This document shows, piece after piece, positions 46,271 through 55,406 of a DNA stretch of 64,000 bases (its first letter is position 1; the number at the start of each line of letters is the position of its first letter). The stretch lies in assembly GCA_001829005.1 (NCBI GenBank), contig MIAG01000004.1, positions 144,184-208,183 on the forward strand. Reading direction: 5' to 3'. Position numbers and translations under genes: made by a program. The stretch is from Sphingobacteriia bacterium RIFOXYC2_FULL_35_18. GTDB lineage: Bacteria > Bacteroidota > Bacteroidia > Chitinophagales > Chitinophagaceae. A model generated the notes under the pieces. It searched no databases and was not told the origin of the DNA. It worked only from the letters and a program-made list of their open reading frames with translations.

Positions 46271-47947
46271 ATGATAAGCAATGATGAAATATCCAATAAT
46301 TTTTCTTTGTTAGCCAAACTAATGGATATTCATGGAGAAAACTCATTTAAGGCCAAATCCTATGCTGCTGCGGCTTTTAGCGTTGATAAAGTTTTAACCC
46401 CTCTTTCAGAAATGCCACAAAATGCTATTTTTAGTATAAAAGGAATTGGAGAAAGTGCAGGTAATAGAATTATTGAAATGCTGCAAACAGGCAAGCTGCA
46501 AATTCTAGAAGATATTATTCAAAATACCCCTCCTGGTATTTTAGAAATGCTTAAGATAAAAGGAATTGGACCTAAGAAAATTGCAACCATTTGGAAGGAA
46601 TTAGAAATTGAAACACTAGGAGAATTGCTCTATGCCTGCAATGAAAATAGATTGACTTTATACAAAGGATTTGGTGAAAAAACCCAACAAAACATTAAAG
46701 AGTCCATTGAATTTTATATGGGCACCATGGGTAGATATTTATACCAACAAGTGGAAAGCTTTTCAAAAGAATTAGAAAAAATTTTAACCACTTCTCTCCC
46801 ATTTACTTTTCAATTAACGGGAGAAATGAGAAGACAAATGGAAATTATTGACTCTATAGATTGGGTCACCAATGCTAATTCAGAGAGTTTAAAAGCTTTT
46901 ATGAACTCCATTTCTTTCCAACTAAAAGAAGAGAATGAATCAAAACTTAGCTTTAAAAACGAACAAAATATTACCGTTCAATTTTGGTTAGCAAACCAAG
47001 ATAATTTTCAATCGGTATTATTTGAAACAAGTTGCAGTGAAGAATTTTTAAATGAATGGAGTCATTCCACACAATGGGATAAATCAGCGGTATATCCGAT
47101 GGAAGATGCAATCTTTTCAACTTATAATTGTTGTCCTATTCCACCATGCCAAAGAGAATCTGCATCAATAATTAATCTAGCTAAACAAAATATTATACCT
47201 AGTACAATTAACGTAGAGGATATTGCAGGAATAATACATTCGCATAGTACTTGGAGCGACGGAGGGAATAGTTTAGCCGAAATGGCTAAATCTGCAATAG
47301 AAAAAGGAATGCAGTATTTAGTAATTAGTGATCACTCAAAATCTGCTTTTTATGCAAATGGACTTAGCATTGAAAGAGTGGCTGATCAACACAAAGAAAT
47401 AGATCAACTAAACCAGCAATTGGCACCCTTTAAAATTTTTAAAAGTATAGAAAGTGATATTTTAAATGATGGCAGTTTAGATTATCCAGATGAAATATTG
47501 TCCAGTTTCGACTTAATCATTGCTTCTGTTCATTCTAATTTAAAGATGAATGCAGAAAAAGCCAATGCAAGGCTTTTAAAAGCTATAGAGAATAAGTATA
47601 CGAGTATTTTAGGTCATATGACGGGAAGACTTTTACTCAGTAGGGCTGGATACCCCATCAATCATGAACTTATTATTGATGCATGTGTAGCCAATAACGT
47701 TGTAATAGAGCTAAATGCACATCCTAGAAGATTAGACATAGACTGGAGATGGATAAAGAAAGCCCTAGATAAAAATGTATTGATTTCCATTAATCCTGAT
47801 GCACATACCATTGATGGATATGAAGATTGCAAATACGGGGTATTGGTAGCACAGAAAGCTGGCCTAAGCAAAAATCAAAATCTAAGTAGCTTTAATGTAA
47901 CCCAATTTGAACAGTTTGTTCAAATTCAACAAAATAAACGAAGTTAA
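46271..47947 (+). CDS. polX: PolX-like protein with degenerate polymerase site and intact PHP nuclease
   Basis: 558 residues: N-terminal helix-hairpin-helix region (two KGIG motifs at about 57-60 and 97-100), Pol-beta-like palm (about 180-260) and C-terminal PHP phosphoesterase (about 318-550). The PHP metal ligands are visible: HSHSTWSDGG (323-332), SDHS (353-356), ESD (394-396), ASVHS (418-422), the LNAHPRR stretch and NPDAH (508-512). In the palm, the canonical GSYRRxxExxGDID reads GEMRRQMEIIDSID, so the first catalytic Asp is Ser195 and the second is Asp197; the third Asp position is Gln237 (NITVQFWL). This protein may act only as a nuclease. Alignment positions are by eye. Confidence 0.82.
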   Translation: MISNDEISNNFSLLAKLMDIHGENSFKAKSYAAAAFSVDKVLTPLSEMPQNAIFSIKGIGESAGNRIIEMLQTGKLQILEDIIQNTPPGILEMLKIKGIGPKKIATIWKELEIETLGELLYACNENRLTLYKGFGEKTQQNIKESIEFYMGTMGRYLYQQVESFSKELEKILTTSLPFTFQLTGEMRRQMEIIDSIDWVTNANSESLKAFMNSISFQLKEENESKLSFKNEQNITVQFWLANQDNFQSVLFETSCSEEFLNEWSHSTQWDKSAVYPMEDAIFSTYNCCPIPPCQRESASIINLAKQNIIPSTINVEDIAGIIHSHSTWSDGGNSLAEMAKSAIEKGMQYLVISDHSKSAFYANGLSIERVADQHKEIDQLNQQLAPFKIFKSIESDILNDGSLDYPDEILSSFDLIIASVHSNLKMNAEKANARLLKAIENKYTSILGHMTGRLLLSRAGYPINHELIIDACVANNVVIELNAHPRRLDIDWRWIKKALDKNVLISINPDAHTIDGYEDCKYGVLVAQKAGLSKNQNLSSFNVTQFEQFVQIQQNKRS

Positions 47948-50900
47948 TTAATATTAGTAGTTGGCAATTGAACAGTAAATGTTGTTCCAACCCCATCTAC
48001 TGTTTGGTAATGAATAGTACCATTGGCCTGCTCCACTATACCTTTACAAATAGCTAACCCCAACCCTGTACCAGCTGACTTTGTTGTGAAATTTGGCCTG
48101 AACATATTTTCTTTCATAGCTGCAGGAATTCCGCCAGAATAATCTTTAATAGTAATTTCAATAAACCCGTTTAAATTATTAAGTTGAATCTCAATTTTAG
48201 CTTTCCCATTCAATTCCTTACCAGCTTCCACTCCATTTTGAATAAGGTTCATGAATAATCTATTGATTTGAACTTTATCCGATTCAATATTGGAATTAGT
48301 AGAGTCATCAATTACTTGAAAATTGACTAGAGAATCACCAGCGTAAAGATTTTGCAGGGATTCAATTGTATTGGCTACAGAAAATTTTTCCAACTTAACT
48401 ATACCAATATTTGCAAATTGAGAAAAGTCTCCAGCAATTTTAGCCAACTGATCAATTTGCTCTATTAATGTTTTAGCTAGATTGGCACTGAGCGTATTCA
48501 CATTTGGTGCTCCCTGCTGTATGGCATGTTGCAAATATTGTATACTCAATTTCATCGGGGTAAGCGGGTTTTTAATTTCATGAGCAACCTGTCTGGCCAT
48601 TTCTCTCCACGCCCCTTCCCTTTCTGTTTTTGCTAAAGAAGCAGCACTCAATTCAAGTTTACGAACCATATTATTGTATTCATTTACCAATACCCCAATT
48701 TCATCATCTCTATTCCAATCAATTTGCTGATTTTTAACCCCTAAATTCATTTTCTTCATAGTGGCACCAATAAGGCTTAATGAAGCGGTAATTTGATTGG
48801 TAATAAAAAATGCAATAGCCCCAGCAAGTAAGAATATAAAGGCATTTAAATTAATTAAAGTAGCTAAGAACCCAGATATCTCCTGATTTAAATCAATTTG
48901 AGAATTTAGGTACGGAATATTTAAATACCCATAAGTTTCACCTGTATCAGTCATGAGAGGAATATAGATACTTAAATAACCAAAACTACCAATGGTTTCA
49001 GATTGAATAAACCTTATTCGATTTTCCCGATGCATTTCTATATAAGCAACGGGATCCATTTTTTTACTTAAAAGATTCTTATTGTAAATATATGGTTGAG
49101 TAGAAATAATTAAGTCTCCTTGTGCATTGTAATAATTAATATCAACATTATGTAAATCTGAAATTTCAGCAATAACTTGTTCTAATTCATTTTTGACACC
49201 TGAATTATTAGGTTCATCATCTAAAGCCAAAATACTAACAACTTTGGCATTCAACTCATTTGCCATTACTTGAATAGACTTAGACAATCTCTCTTCATTT
49301 GAACGATTATATCTGTATATAAAAAATGAGATGGTTGCAATTCCAATTACCAAAAAAGAAAAAACACTAACAAAAATGATGGTGGCCTGAATTTGAGTGC
49401 GAATATTAAACCTTAATAATTTTTTTAACTCATCTAATTTAAACTTAGCTTTTATAATTAGTGCACCAATATGAAAAATGAATATGATAAACAAAAAGGA
49501 ACAAAATAAATATGCAAATAAAGTAACGGCTTCTATAACCCAGGTGTTTCTTTTAACAACAACAACTTGTCTATCATTACCGGCATTAAACCATAATTCA
49601 GAAAAATCCCCTTCCATTTTATATACAAACTCAAATTGTGGCAATGCAGAAGAACTAAGCTGAGTAGGGAAATTATAATTATTAAAATGATTGATTATCC
49701 TCCCTTTATTATAGATAGCATAAGCGTAATTATTATTTAAGTCTGCTATCACATCTTGCGATTGGTTAAATAATTCTGGATAAAGCGCTTCGCTTTTATA
49801 CCTTTTAGCATTCATTATAATAAATAAATACCCAATAGGATAATTATTCCTTTCAACAGTTACTTGATAGATATAATTAAATCCTTCAAAATTATTCTCA
49901 TAAGTAAATAAATTAGGTACGTCTGTACTAACAGATTGATTAAGGACAATTGTTTTTATAGATGAATAATTAAGTGAGTCCTCATTAAATAATGGATGAA
50001 AAAGACTATCAAAAGTGTAAATTCTTGTATCATATTTATTAAGATAACCAGAAAAGTTTTGGTTAATTAAGCTGTCTTTTATGAACTTATTAGCATATTC
50101 ACTTTCATGAAATCTATCAAAGTTTTCACTCAAAAAATTATTATTAAAATTAGTTGCCGCAATTTTCAATAAGTTTTCCCCTGAAGGATCCGACTGAATA
50201 GCTAATTTTTCTGCAATTCTTTTACGTTGTTCAAATTCAACTAATCTGTTCTGATGAATCACCAATGCAGCAATAGACATTGCAAAAAGCATTACCCAGA
50301 AAATAAAGAAAGAAGACTTAATAATTTGAATTTTTAAATCAGAAGCTCTTCTCCTAAGTAATAGCATAAATAAGAGTAACCAACCAATAACAATAAATTG
50401 AAATCCTATTTGTGATGCATTATATTGAAATAAAATATTGATAAATCCACTCAATATTACTATAACAATTGGCAATCCAAGGGATTGTTTTTGGCTTAAA
50501 ATTGGGACAAGAATCAGTTGAGATAAGTAAAAAAAGCCTAATGCTAAAAAGCATAAGATGACGATACTTATAGTACTGTAAATTGTTAAACTAAAAAAAA
50601 TGGTTACATCAAATGATATTTTAGCATCCCGAATTAAACTTTGAATTATTCCTACTATAAAAAAAGCAGTACAAGTATAAATAAAGATTCCAACAGCTTT
50701 TACTTGGAAGGACGAATTAGTAGTAGGTATATTTATATTGATTGAATAATTGTTTTTTACAAACCGCATTATCCAATAGAACAGGACTGCATTTAAAAAC
50801 AAATCACCTAACGAAGGATGTAAAAAATTGGAGGCATAAATAGATGGATCAAAAAGCGAAAGCTTAGAATAATCAAAAGGAAATGGAAATAAATATGAAA

Positions 50901-51687
50901 TCAGTCTTAGCAAAATGACCGAAACAATAAGAAATAGGAATCCCTTTTTAAAACCAAGCTCATCTATTAAATCCTTTGAAATAGCATGAATAAAGAGTAG
51001 TAATAAAAGAATTGCTGCAATCCTAAAAAAAATGGTAATGATATCATACGATACAAACTGTTTCCCGTCTTTTAAATCAATACTAAAAAGAAATAACCCG
51101 TCTTGGTTATATATAGGAGAATGAGTTAAATTATTGGTAATTGCGTATTGTTCATCAAGTCCAGGAAAATCAACAAAATCTGTACTAAAATATTTGTTCT
51201 CTATAAAATACGACCACTTAATGGGCAATACATTTACAATTAAGAAATCTTTATTTCTTAAACGAACATTTTTCTTTGAAAGTAAAAACTGACCATTTGA
51301 ACTATTAACAAATTGAACCGTAGATTTCGTGTAAAGGAATGAGTTTGGCACAGTCATTTTATTGGTACTCCAATACAATTCCTCAAACTTTGATTGAGCC
51401 AATTTTTTGTATACAAATACACCAGATTTCCCTTTTTCGAGAGCCAGTTCAACTACAGTACTTGCTGAATCAAAAATTAAACTTGATAGTCTATTGGTAT
51501 CATTTGCAAACAAATTAAAGCGCTCTTCTTCAGTATGAATTCTGTTCTCTAGATTCTGTTTAACTTTATCTGGACCTGAGTTATAACTAAAATAATTAGA
51601 AAAAATGAACGAGATGGTATACAGCCAAGCCGCAGTTATAATTAAATAACCGTGCTTAAAAGTTGCATTTCTAATATTAGTTAACAA
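47944..51687 (-). CDS. Large NtrY-like sensor histidine kinase
   Basis: 1247 residues, unusually large. One membrane helix near 15-33, an outer sensor loop (about 35-220), a block of about seven helices (220-490), a second outer domain (about 495-730), helices near 735-755 and 790-815, another outer domain (about 820-950), a last helix (about 955-977), then HAMP (about 978-1025), HisKA with His1036 (VAHEIKNPLTPMKLS, the NtrY-type H-box) and a HATPase domain (GTGLGLAICKG near the end). It starts at a TTG (51687) because no in-frame ATG lies in the first 100 residues. No response regulator is adjacent. Signal unknown. Confidence 0.88.
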   Translation of the reverse strand: MLTNIRNATFKHGYLIITAAWLYTISFIFSNYFSYNSGPDKVKQNLENRIHTEEERFNLFANDTNRLSSLIFDSASTVVELALEKGKSGVFVYKKLAQSKFEELYWSTNKMTVPNSFLYTKSTVQFVNSSNGQFLLSKKNVRLRNKDFLIVNVLPIKWSYFIENKYFSTDFVDFPGLDEQYAITNNLTHSPIYNQDGLFLFSIDLKDGKQFVSYDIITIFFRIAAILLLLLFIHAISKDLIDELGFKKGFLFLIVSVILLRLISYLFPFPFDYSKLSLFDPSIYASNFLHPSLGDLFLNAVLFYWIMRFVKNNYSININIPTTNSSFQVKAVGIFIYTCTAFFIVGIIQSLIRDAKISFDVTIFFSLTIYSTISIVILCFLALGFFYLSQLILVPILSQKQSLGLPIVIVILSGFINILFQYNASQIGFQFIVIGWLLLFMLLLRRRASDLKIQIIKSSFFIFWVMLFAMSIAALVIHQNRLVEFEQRKRIAEKLAIQSDPSGENLLKIAATNFNNNFLSENFDRFHESEYANKFIKDSLINQNFSGYLNKYDTRIYTFDSLFHPLFNEDSLNYSSIKTIVLNQSVSTDVPNLFTYENNFEGFNYIYQVTVERNNYPIGYLFIIMNAKRYKSEALYPELFNQSQDVIADLNNNYAYAIYNKGRIINHFNNYNFPTQLSSSALPQFEFVYKMEGDFSELWFNAGNDRQVVVVKRNTWVIEAVTLFAYLFCSFLFIIFIFHIGALIIKAKFKLDELKKLLRFNIRTQIQATIIFVSVFSFLVIGIATISFFIYRYNRSNEERLSKSIQVMANELNAKVVSILALDDEPNNSGVKNELEQVIAEISDLHNVDINYYNAQGDLIISTQPYIYNKNLLSKKMDPVAYIEMHRENRIRFIQSETIGSFGYLSIYIPLMTDTGETYGYLNIPYLNSQIDLNQEISGFLATLINLNAFIFLLAGAIAFFITNQITASLSLIGATMKKMNLGVKNQQIDWNRDDEIGVLVNEYNNMVRKLELSAASLAKTEREGAWREMARQVAHEIKNPLTPMKLSIQYLQHAIQQGAPNVNTLSANLAKTLIEQIDQLAKIAGDFSQFANIGIVKLEKFSVANTIESLQNLYAGDSLVNFQVIDDSTNSNIESDKVQINRLFMNLIQNGVEAGKELNGKAKIEIQLNNLNGFIEITIKDYSGGIPAAMKENMFRPNFTTKSAGTGLGLAICKGIVEQANGTIHYQTVDGVGTTFTVQLPTTNIN

Positions 51688-51691
51688 ATGA

Positions 51692-52465
51692 TTAGTTTTT
51701 TCGTTTTACCGAATTCCATAACTCGTCCATCTGAACAAGACTTAAATCGGTCAATTGTAATCCTTTACTTAAAGCAATATTTTCCATCGATTTAAATCGT
51801 TGAATAAATTTCTGATTGGTCTTTTCTAAAGCCGCTTCAGGATCTACCTGCAAAAACCGTGCGTAATTGATTAAACTAAATAAAATATCGCCAAATTCAG
51901 CTTCTATTTCCTCCTGGCTTTCGTTTATTTCTGCATGATGAAGTTCCCCAATCTCTTCATCTACCTTTTTCCAAACATCGGCTTTATTTTCCCATTCAAA
52001 TCCTACTTGCTTTGCCTTTTCTTGTATTCTGGCTGCTTTTACTATTGCAGGTAGCGACTTTGGTACGCCTTCAAGAATTGACTTATCTATCTTCCCTTCA
52101 TTGGACTTTATTTTTTGCCAGTTTCGTTTTACTTCTTCTTCGTCTTTCACTTTAACATCTCCATAAATATGTGGATGCCTTCTAATCAGTTTCGCAGCTA
52201 TTCCATTTAACACTTCCTCTAACTTAAATTGATTTTGTTCAGATCCAATTTTGCTATAAAAAAGTAAGTGCAAAAACAGATCTCCTAGCTCTTCTTTAAT
52301 GCCTTGCCAATCATTCGCATCAATCGCATCTACCAATTCATACAACTCTTCAATGGTCATTGATCTTAGTGTATGTATTGTTTGCTTTTGGTCCCATGGA
52401 CATTGCGCTCTAAGCTCGTCCATAATATTTACTAATCGTAAAAAAGCATCTGCAGTCTTATTCAT
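51692..52465 (-). CDS. mazG: Nucleoside triphosphate pyrophosphohydrolase MazG
   Basis: 257 residues, two MazG-type all-alpha domains. It hydrolyses NTPs to NMP and pyrophosphate, cleaning aberrant nucleotides or lowering (p)ppGpp-linked effects. The N-terminal CPWDQKQTIHTLRSMTIEE and the metal-binding ELGDLFLHLLFYSKI of domain one are present, as are the EAEFGDILFSLINYARFL motif and NQKFIQRFKSME of domain two. It begins 4 bases after the DUF3667 stop and ends 4 bases before the large kinase's start, so the three are probably one operon. Confidence 0.93.
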   Translation of the reverse strand: MNKTADAFLRLVNIMDELRAQCPWDQKQTIHTLRSMTIEELYELVDAIDANDWQGIKEELGDLFLHLLFYSKIGSEQNQFKLEEVLNGIAAKLIRRHPHIYGDVKVKDEEEVKRNWQKIKSNEGKIDKSILEGVPKSLPAIVKAARIQEKAKQVGFEWENKADVWKKVDEEIGELHHAEINESQEEIEAEFGDILFSLINYARFLQVDPEAALEKTNQKFIQRFKSMENIALSKGLQLTDLSLVQMDELWNSVKRKN

Positions 52466-52469
52466 TATA

Positions 52470-53435
52470 TTATACTATCAGGAATGAGAAAAATATAAAA
52501 ATCAAAAATAGAATACCGAAAACAATAGAGTTAGTAACTAACAATATGAAAAACTTAAGAATGGTTTTACCCCTCGATTGATTATAAAATTTACGCAAAG
52601 ATTTGTACCAGTAAAACATCAAAAACCATGCGGCCAATGTTGAAGAAATTAGGCCATTTAAATAATTAACACCCTTATCAGCATTATATGTATATAATCC
52701 AGTTGCTGTAAATAGCATATTTAAGCAAATAATTAAGAATAGAATGATAAAAAAAGCGGAGTATAAATGGAGGGTATAAACTACATGATCTGCATAATAA
52801 TATTTATTCTTTCGGGAATACAATAGAAATAGAATGAATGCAAAAATGGGTAAGGAAATAAAGAGCAATTTGGGAAATTGATGGGTAAATACATCAAATA
52901 ATTTTGATTTCATTTCTTTACCATCTGGGTACTTCTCTTTTAATTCCAAATTTCTCCTTGTCAATTTCTTTATGATATAACCATCCCGTTTGTCTTTGGG
53001 TAAACCAGCCTGAAGAGAATCATACTCGCGAATTCCTGAATAACTCTGTTTAAAATTAACTACATCATTATTACTGATTGAATCTGCAGAATTAACTGGT
53101 TTTTTATCCTCTACCTTTTCAGTTTTGACCGCAAAAAAGAACAAAAAGAAAAAAGCAGAAGTAAAAATATACAAACGTATAGGATGCAAGTAGTCTGCCC
53201 GTCTTCCTCTTAAGTGTTCCTGAGACAAAAGGCCTGGTTTTAACAAAAGCGATTTCATGGTACTAAAAAACTTCCCATCAAAATGAAAAAGGTCAAATAT
53301 AAAATGAGCCAACATATGTCTAAACTTCTCCCTTGGTTCAACATTTTCTTGACCACAGATATGGCAAAACCTGCCATGAATAACTGCATTGCAGTTTAAA
53401 CATGACTTTTCTTGGCGTTCTTTTATATGAGACAA
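52470..53435 (-). CDS. DUF3667 membrane protein with zinc ribbon
   Basis: 321 residues. N-terminal four-cysteine zinc ribbon C12, C15, C24 and C27 (CLNCN..FCHICGQ), an amphipathic segment (LLKPGLLSQEHLRGRRADYLHPIRLY) typical of DUF3667, then about five membrane helices. The family is widespread in Bacteroidota without a known function. The frame begins at a TTG (53435, MSHIKERQEKS); no ATG precedes the zinc ribbon, so this start is likely but not proven. Divergent from an exported protein gene. Confidence 0.8.
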   Translation of the reverse strand: MSHIKERQEKSCLNCNAVIHGRFCHICGQENVEPREKFRHMLAHFIFDLFHFDGKFFSTMKSLLLKPGLLSQEHLRGRRADYLHPIRLYIFTSAFFFLFFFAVKTEKVEDKKPVNSADSISNNDVVNFKQSYSGIREYDSLQAGLPKDKRDGYIIKKLTRRNLELKEKYPDGKEMKSKLFDVFTHQFPKLLFISLPIFAFILFLLYSRKNKYYYADHVVYTLHLYSAFFIILFLIICLNMLFTATGLYTYNADKGVNYLNGLISSTLAAWFLMFYWYKSLRKFYNQSRGKTILKFFILLVTNSIVFGILFLIFIFFSFLIV

Positions 53436-53470
53436 AGCTTATTTTTTGACTAAAATACGCAATTAGCTGC

Positions 53471-53504
53471 TTGTATGGATTACCCATTTTAGATTGTATT
53501 TTTG
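53471..53504 (+). promoter_or_regulatory. Candidate promoter of the exported YD-like protein gene
   Basis: TTG at 53471-53473 and TATTTTTG at 53497-53504 match both Bacteroidota elements with 23 bases between them, at the long end of the accepted range; the -7 box ends 14 bases before the ATG at 53519. Confidence 0.5.
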
Positions 53505-53518
53505 AATAAATAGATAAT

Positions 53519-54349
53519 ATGAAGTGGCTCTTACTTTTTTGTATATTAATGCATGGAAATTCCCTTTGGGGGCAATTCTATTTAAATGATATTATTGGAT
53601 TAAAAGTATCGCAGGAAAAGTACCAAATGATGAGAAAAAGCAAAATTAACAAAATCATTGGTAACAGCATAGAAGCAGATGGGTCAAATACAAAAGGATT
53701 TATATTAAACCAAGAATTGCAAATAGATGGGAAAAAAATGACTACCACTATTGCTAATTCGTCTAGCTCGCCTGAAAAAATTACGAATATTTATGAATTA
53801 AGCAAACTAAAAAGAACAATAGTTAACAAATCGAGTATTGAAACCAAAACAGAATATGGCTACAACGAAAACGGTGCCTTAAACAAAATAACTTCGACCA
53901 CTATAGATTCAGTACAAAAAAAACCCGTTACAGAAACCCATATTTGGTATTATCAACCCAATGGCTCACCCTCTAAAATGATTAAATTTGGGAATGGAAT
54001 GGACACCCTTACTGTGGAATTGGTATCAGATAGTTCGGGGCTAATTATTGAAGAATACTGGTTTAAAAAAGGAAAGAAAATTGAAACCTATTATTATTAC
54101 TATTCAAATAATCAATTAACAGACGTAGTAAGATTTAACATAAAAGCCAATCGCTTAATTCCTGACTTTGTTTACGAATACAACCAACAAAATCAATTGA
54201 CCAGTATGATACAAATAAGTTTTAATGGAAGCGCAGTAGTTCATTGGACCTACACATATCATTCAAATGGCCTGAGAGAAACAGAAACCGCCAGAGATAA
54301 AGCTAAAAACATCATCGCAAAAATAACATATAGTTTTGAAAGACAATAA
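53519..54349 (+). CDS. Exported protein with RHS/YD-like repeated strands
   Basis: 276 residues with a signal peptide (about 1-19, SLWGQ). The body is a series of short hydrophilic beta-hairpins such as TEYGYNENGALNKITS, THIWYYQPNGSPSKMI, YYYYSNNQLTDVV, FVYEYNQQNQLTSMI and WTYTYHSNGLRETET, i.e. five or more imperfect YxYxxNGxL units as in RHS/YD or MORN-like repeats. There is no toxin domain at the C-terminus, so it is not a full Rhs protein. Function unknown. Its end overlaps the start of the oxidoreductase frame by 14 bases. Confidence 0.65.
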   Translation: MKWLLLFCILMHGNSLWGQFYLNDIIGLKVSQEKYQMMRKSKINKIIGNSIEADGSNTKGFILNQELQIDGKKMTTTIANSSSSPEKITNIYELSKLKRTIVNKSSIETKTEYGYNENGALNKITSTTIDSVQKKPVTETHIWYYQPNGSPSKMIKFGNGMDTLTVELVSDSSGLIIEEYWFKKGKKIETYYYYYSNNQLTDVVRFNIKANRLIPDFVYEYNQQNQLTSMIQISFNGSAVVHWTYTYHSNGLRETETARDKAKNIIAKITYSFERQ

Positions 54350-55406
54350 TTACACAATCCTGCCAATAAAAACAGCCATACTTTCATTTGGCATGTCTGG
54401 AAAAGTTTTTCATGCTCCGTTTATTCATCATCACAAATGCTTTGAATTATCAGGCATAGTAGAAAGAACTAAAAATGTTTCTGCTGAAATATATCCCAAT
54501 ACAAAAATTTACCGAAGTATTGATGCTGTTTTAAATGATGATAGCATAGACCTTGTAGTTGTAAACACTCCAACATATACCCATTTTGATTTTGCTAAAA
54601 GGGCATTAGAAAAAGGGAAGCATATTGTGGTTGAAAAAGCATTTACTACAACAGCTGCTGAAGCGAAAATATTAACTGAATTAGCTAAAGAAAAAGGTTT
54701 GGTACTTTCCGTTTATCAAAACAGACGATGGGATAGCGACTTTAGTACAGTAAAGCAAATTGTAGATACACAAAAAATTGGATCAATTATTTCAGCTGAA
54801 TTTCATTTTGATCGATATAAAGAAGCCCTTAGCATAAAATCACATAAAGAAACACCTAATGCTGGTGCTGGGTTACTATTAGACTTAGGCCCTCACTTAA
54901 TTGATCAGGCTGTTTATTTGTTTGGAATGCCTCAAGCCGTAATGGCAGATATTAGAACGGTTAGACCGAACTCCTTAGTAGACGATGATTTTACAATTGT
55001 TCTGTACTATGAACAATTACGTGTTACACTTAAAAGTAGCTTAATGGTAAGGGAGCCAATACCTTCATATATAATTCATGGAAGTAAAGGGTCATTTATA
55101 AAAACCAGGGCTGATATACAAGAATCGGCTCTTATTAATAGTGTAATACCATATACCCCAAATTGGGGACAAGAACCGAATGAGGAAATGGGCTATTTGC
55201 ATACCCAATTAAATGAAGAAATCATAAAAGAGAAAATACCAACATTACAAGGTAACTATGGGGCCTTTTATGATGGTATTTATGAATCCATCATAAATAA
55301 AAAACCTTGTTTAGTTAGTGGTATAGATGGCTGGAATGTGATGAAAATTATTGAAGCTGCCCAGTTTAGCAATAATCTGAAAAAAGTTATTACAATTAAC
55401 GCCTAA
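54336..55406 (+). CDS. Gfo/Idh/MocA-family oxidoreductase
   Basis: 356 residues. NAD(P)-dependent sugar-type dehydrogenase: N-terminal Rossmann fold (KTAILSFGMSGKVFHAPF, about 12-29), the family loop NTPTYTHFDFAKRALEKG followed by the catalytic lysine motif (VVEKAF), then the C-terminal beta-sheet domain with GAGLLLDLGPHLIDQA (about 175-190). The frame begins at a TTG (54336) inside the end of the preceding gene; no ATG precedes the Rossmann strand. Substrate unknown. Its stop overlaps a convergent antiporter gene by 4 bases. Confidence 0.85.
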   Translation: MKDNNYTILPIKTAILSFGMSGKVFHAPFIHHHKCFELSGIVERTKNVSAEIYPNTKIYRSIDAVLNDDSIDLVVVNTPTYTHFDFAKRALEKGKHIVVEKAFTTTAAEAKILTELAKEKGLVLSVYQNRRWDSDFSTVKQIVDTQKIGSIISAEFHFDRYKEALSIKSHKETPNAGAGLLLDLGPHLIDQAVYLFGMPQAVMADIRTVRPNSLVDDDFTIVLYYEQLRVTLKSSLMVREPIPSYIIHGSKGSFIKTRADIQESALINSVIPYTPNWGQEPNEEMGYLHTQLNEEIIKEKIPTLQGNYGAFYDGIYESIINKKPCLVSGIDGWNVMKIIEAAQFSNNLKKVITINA

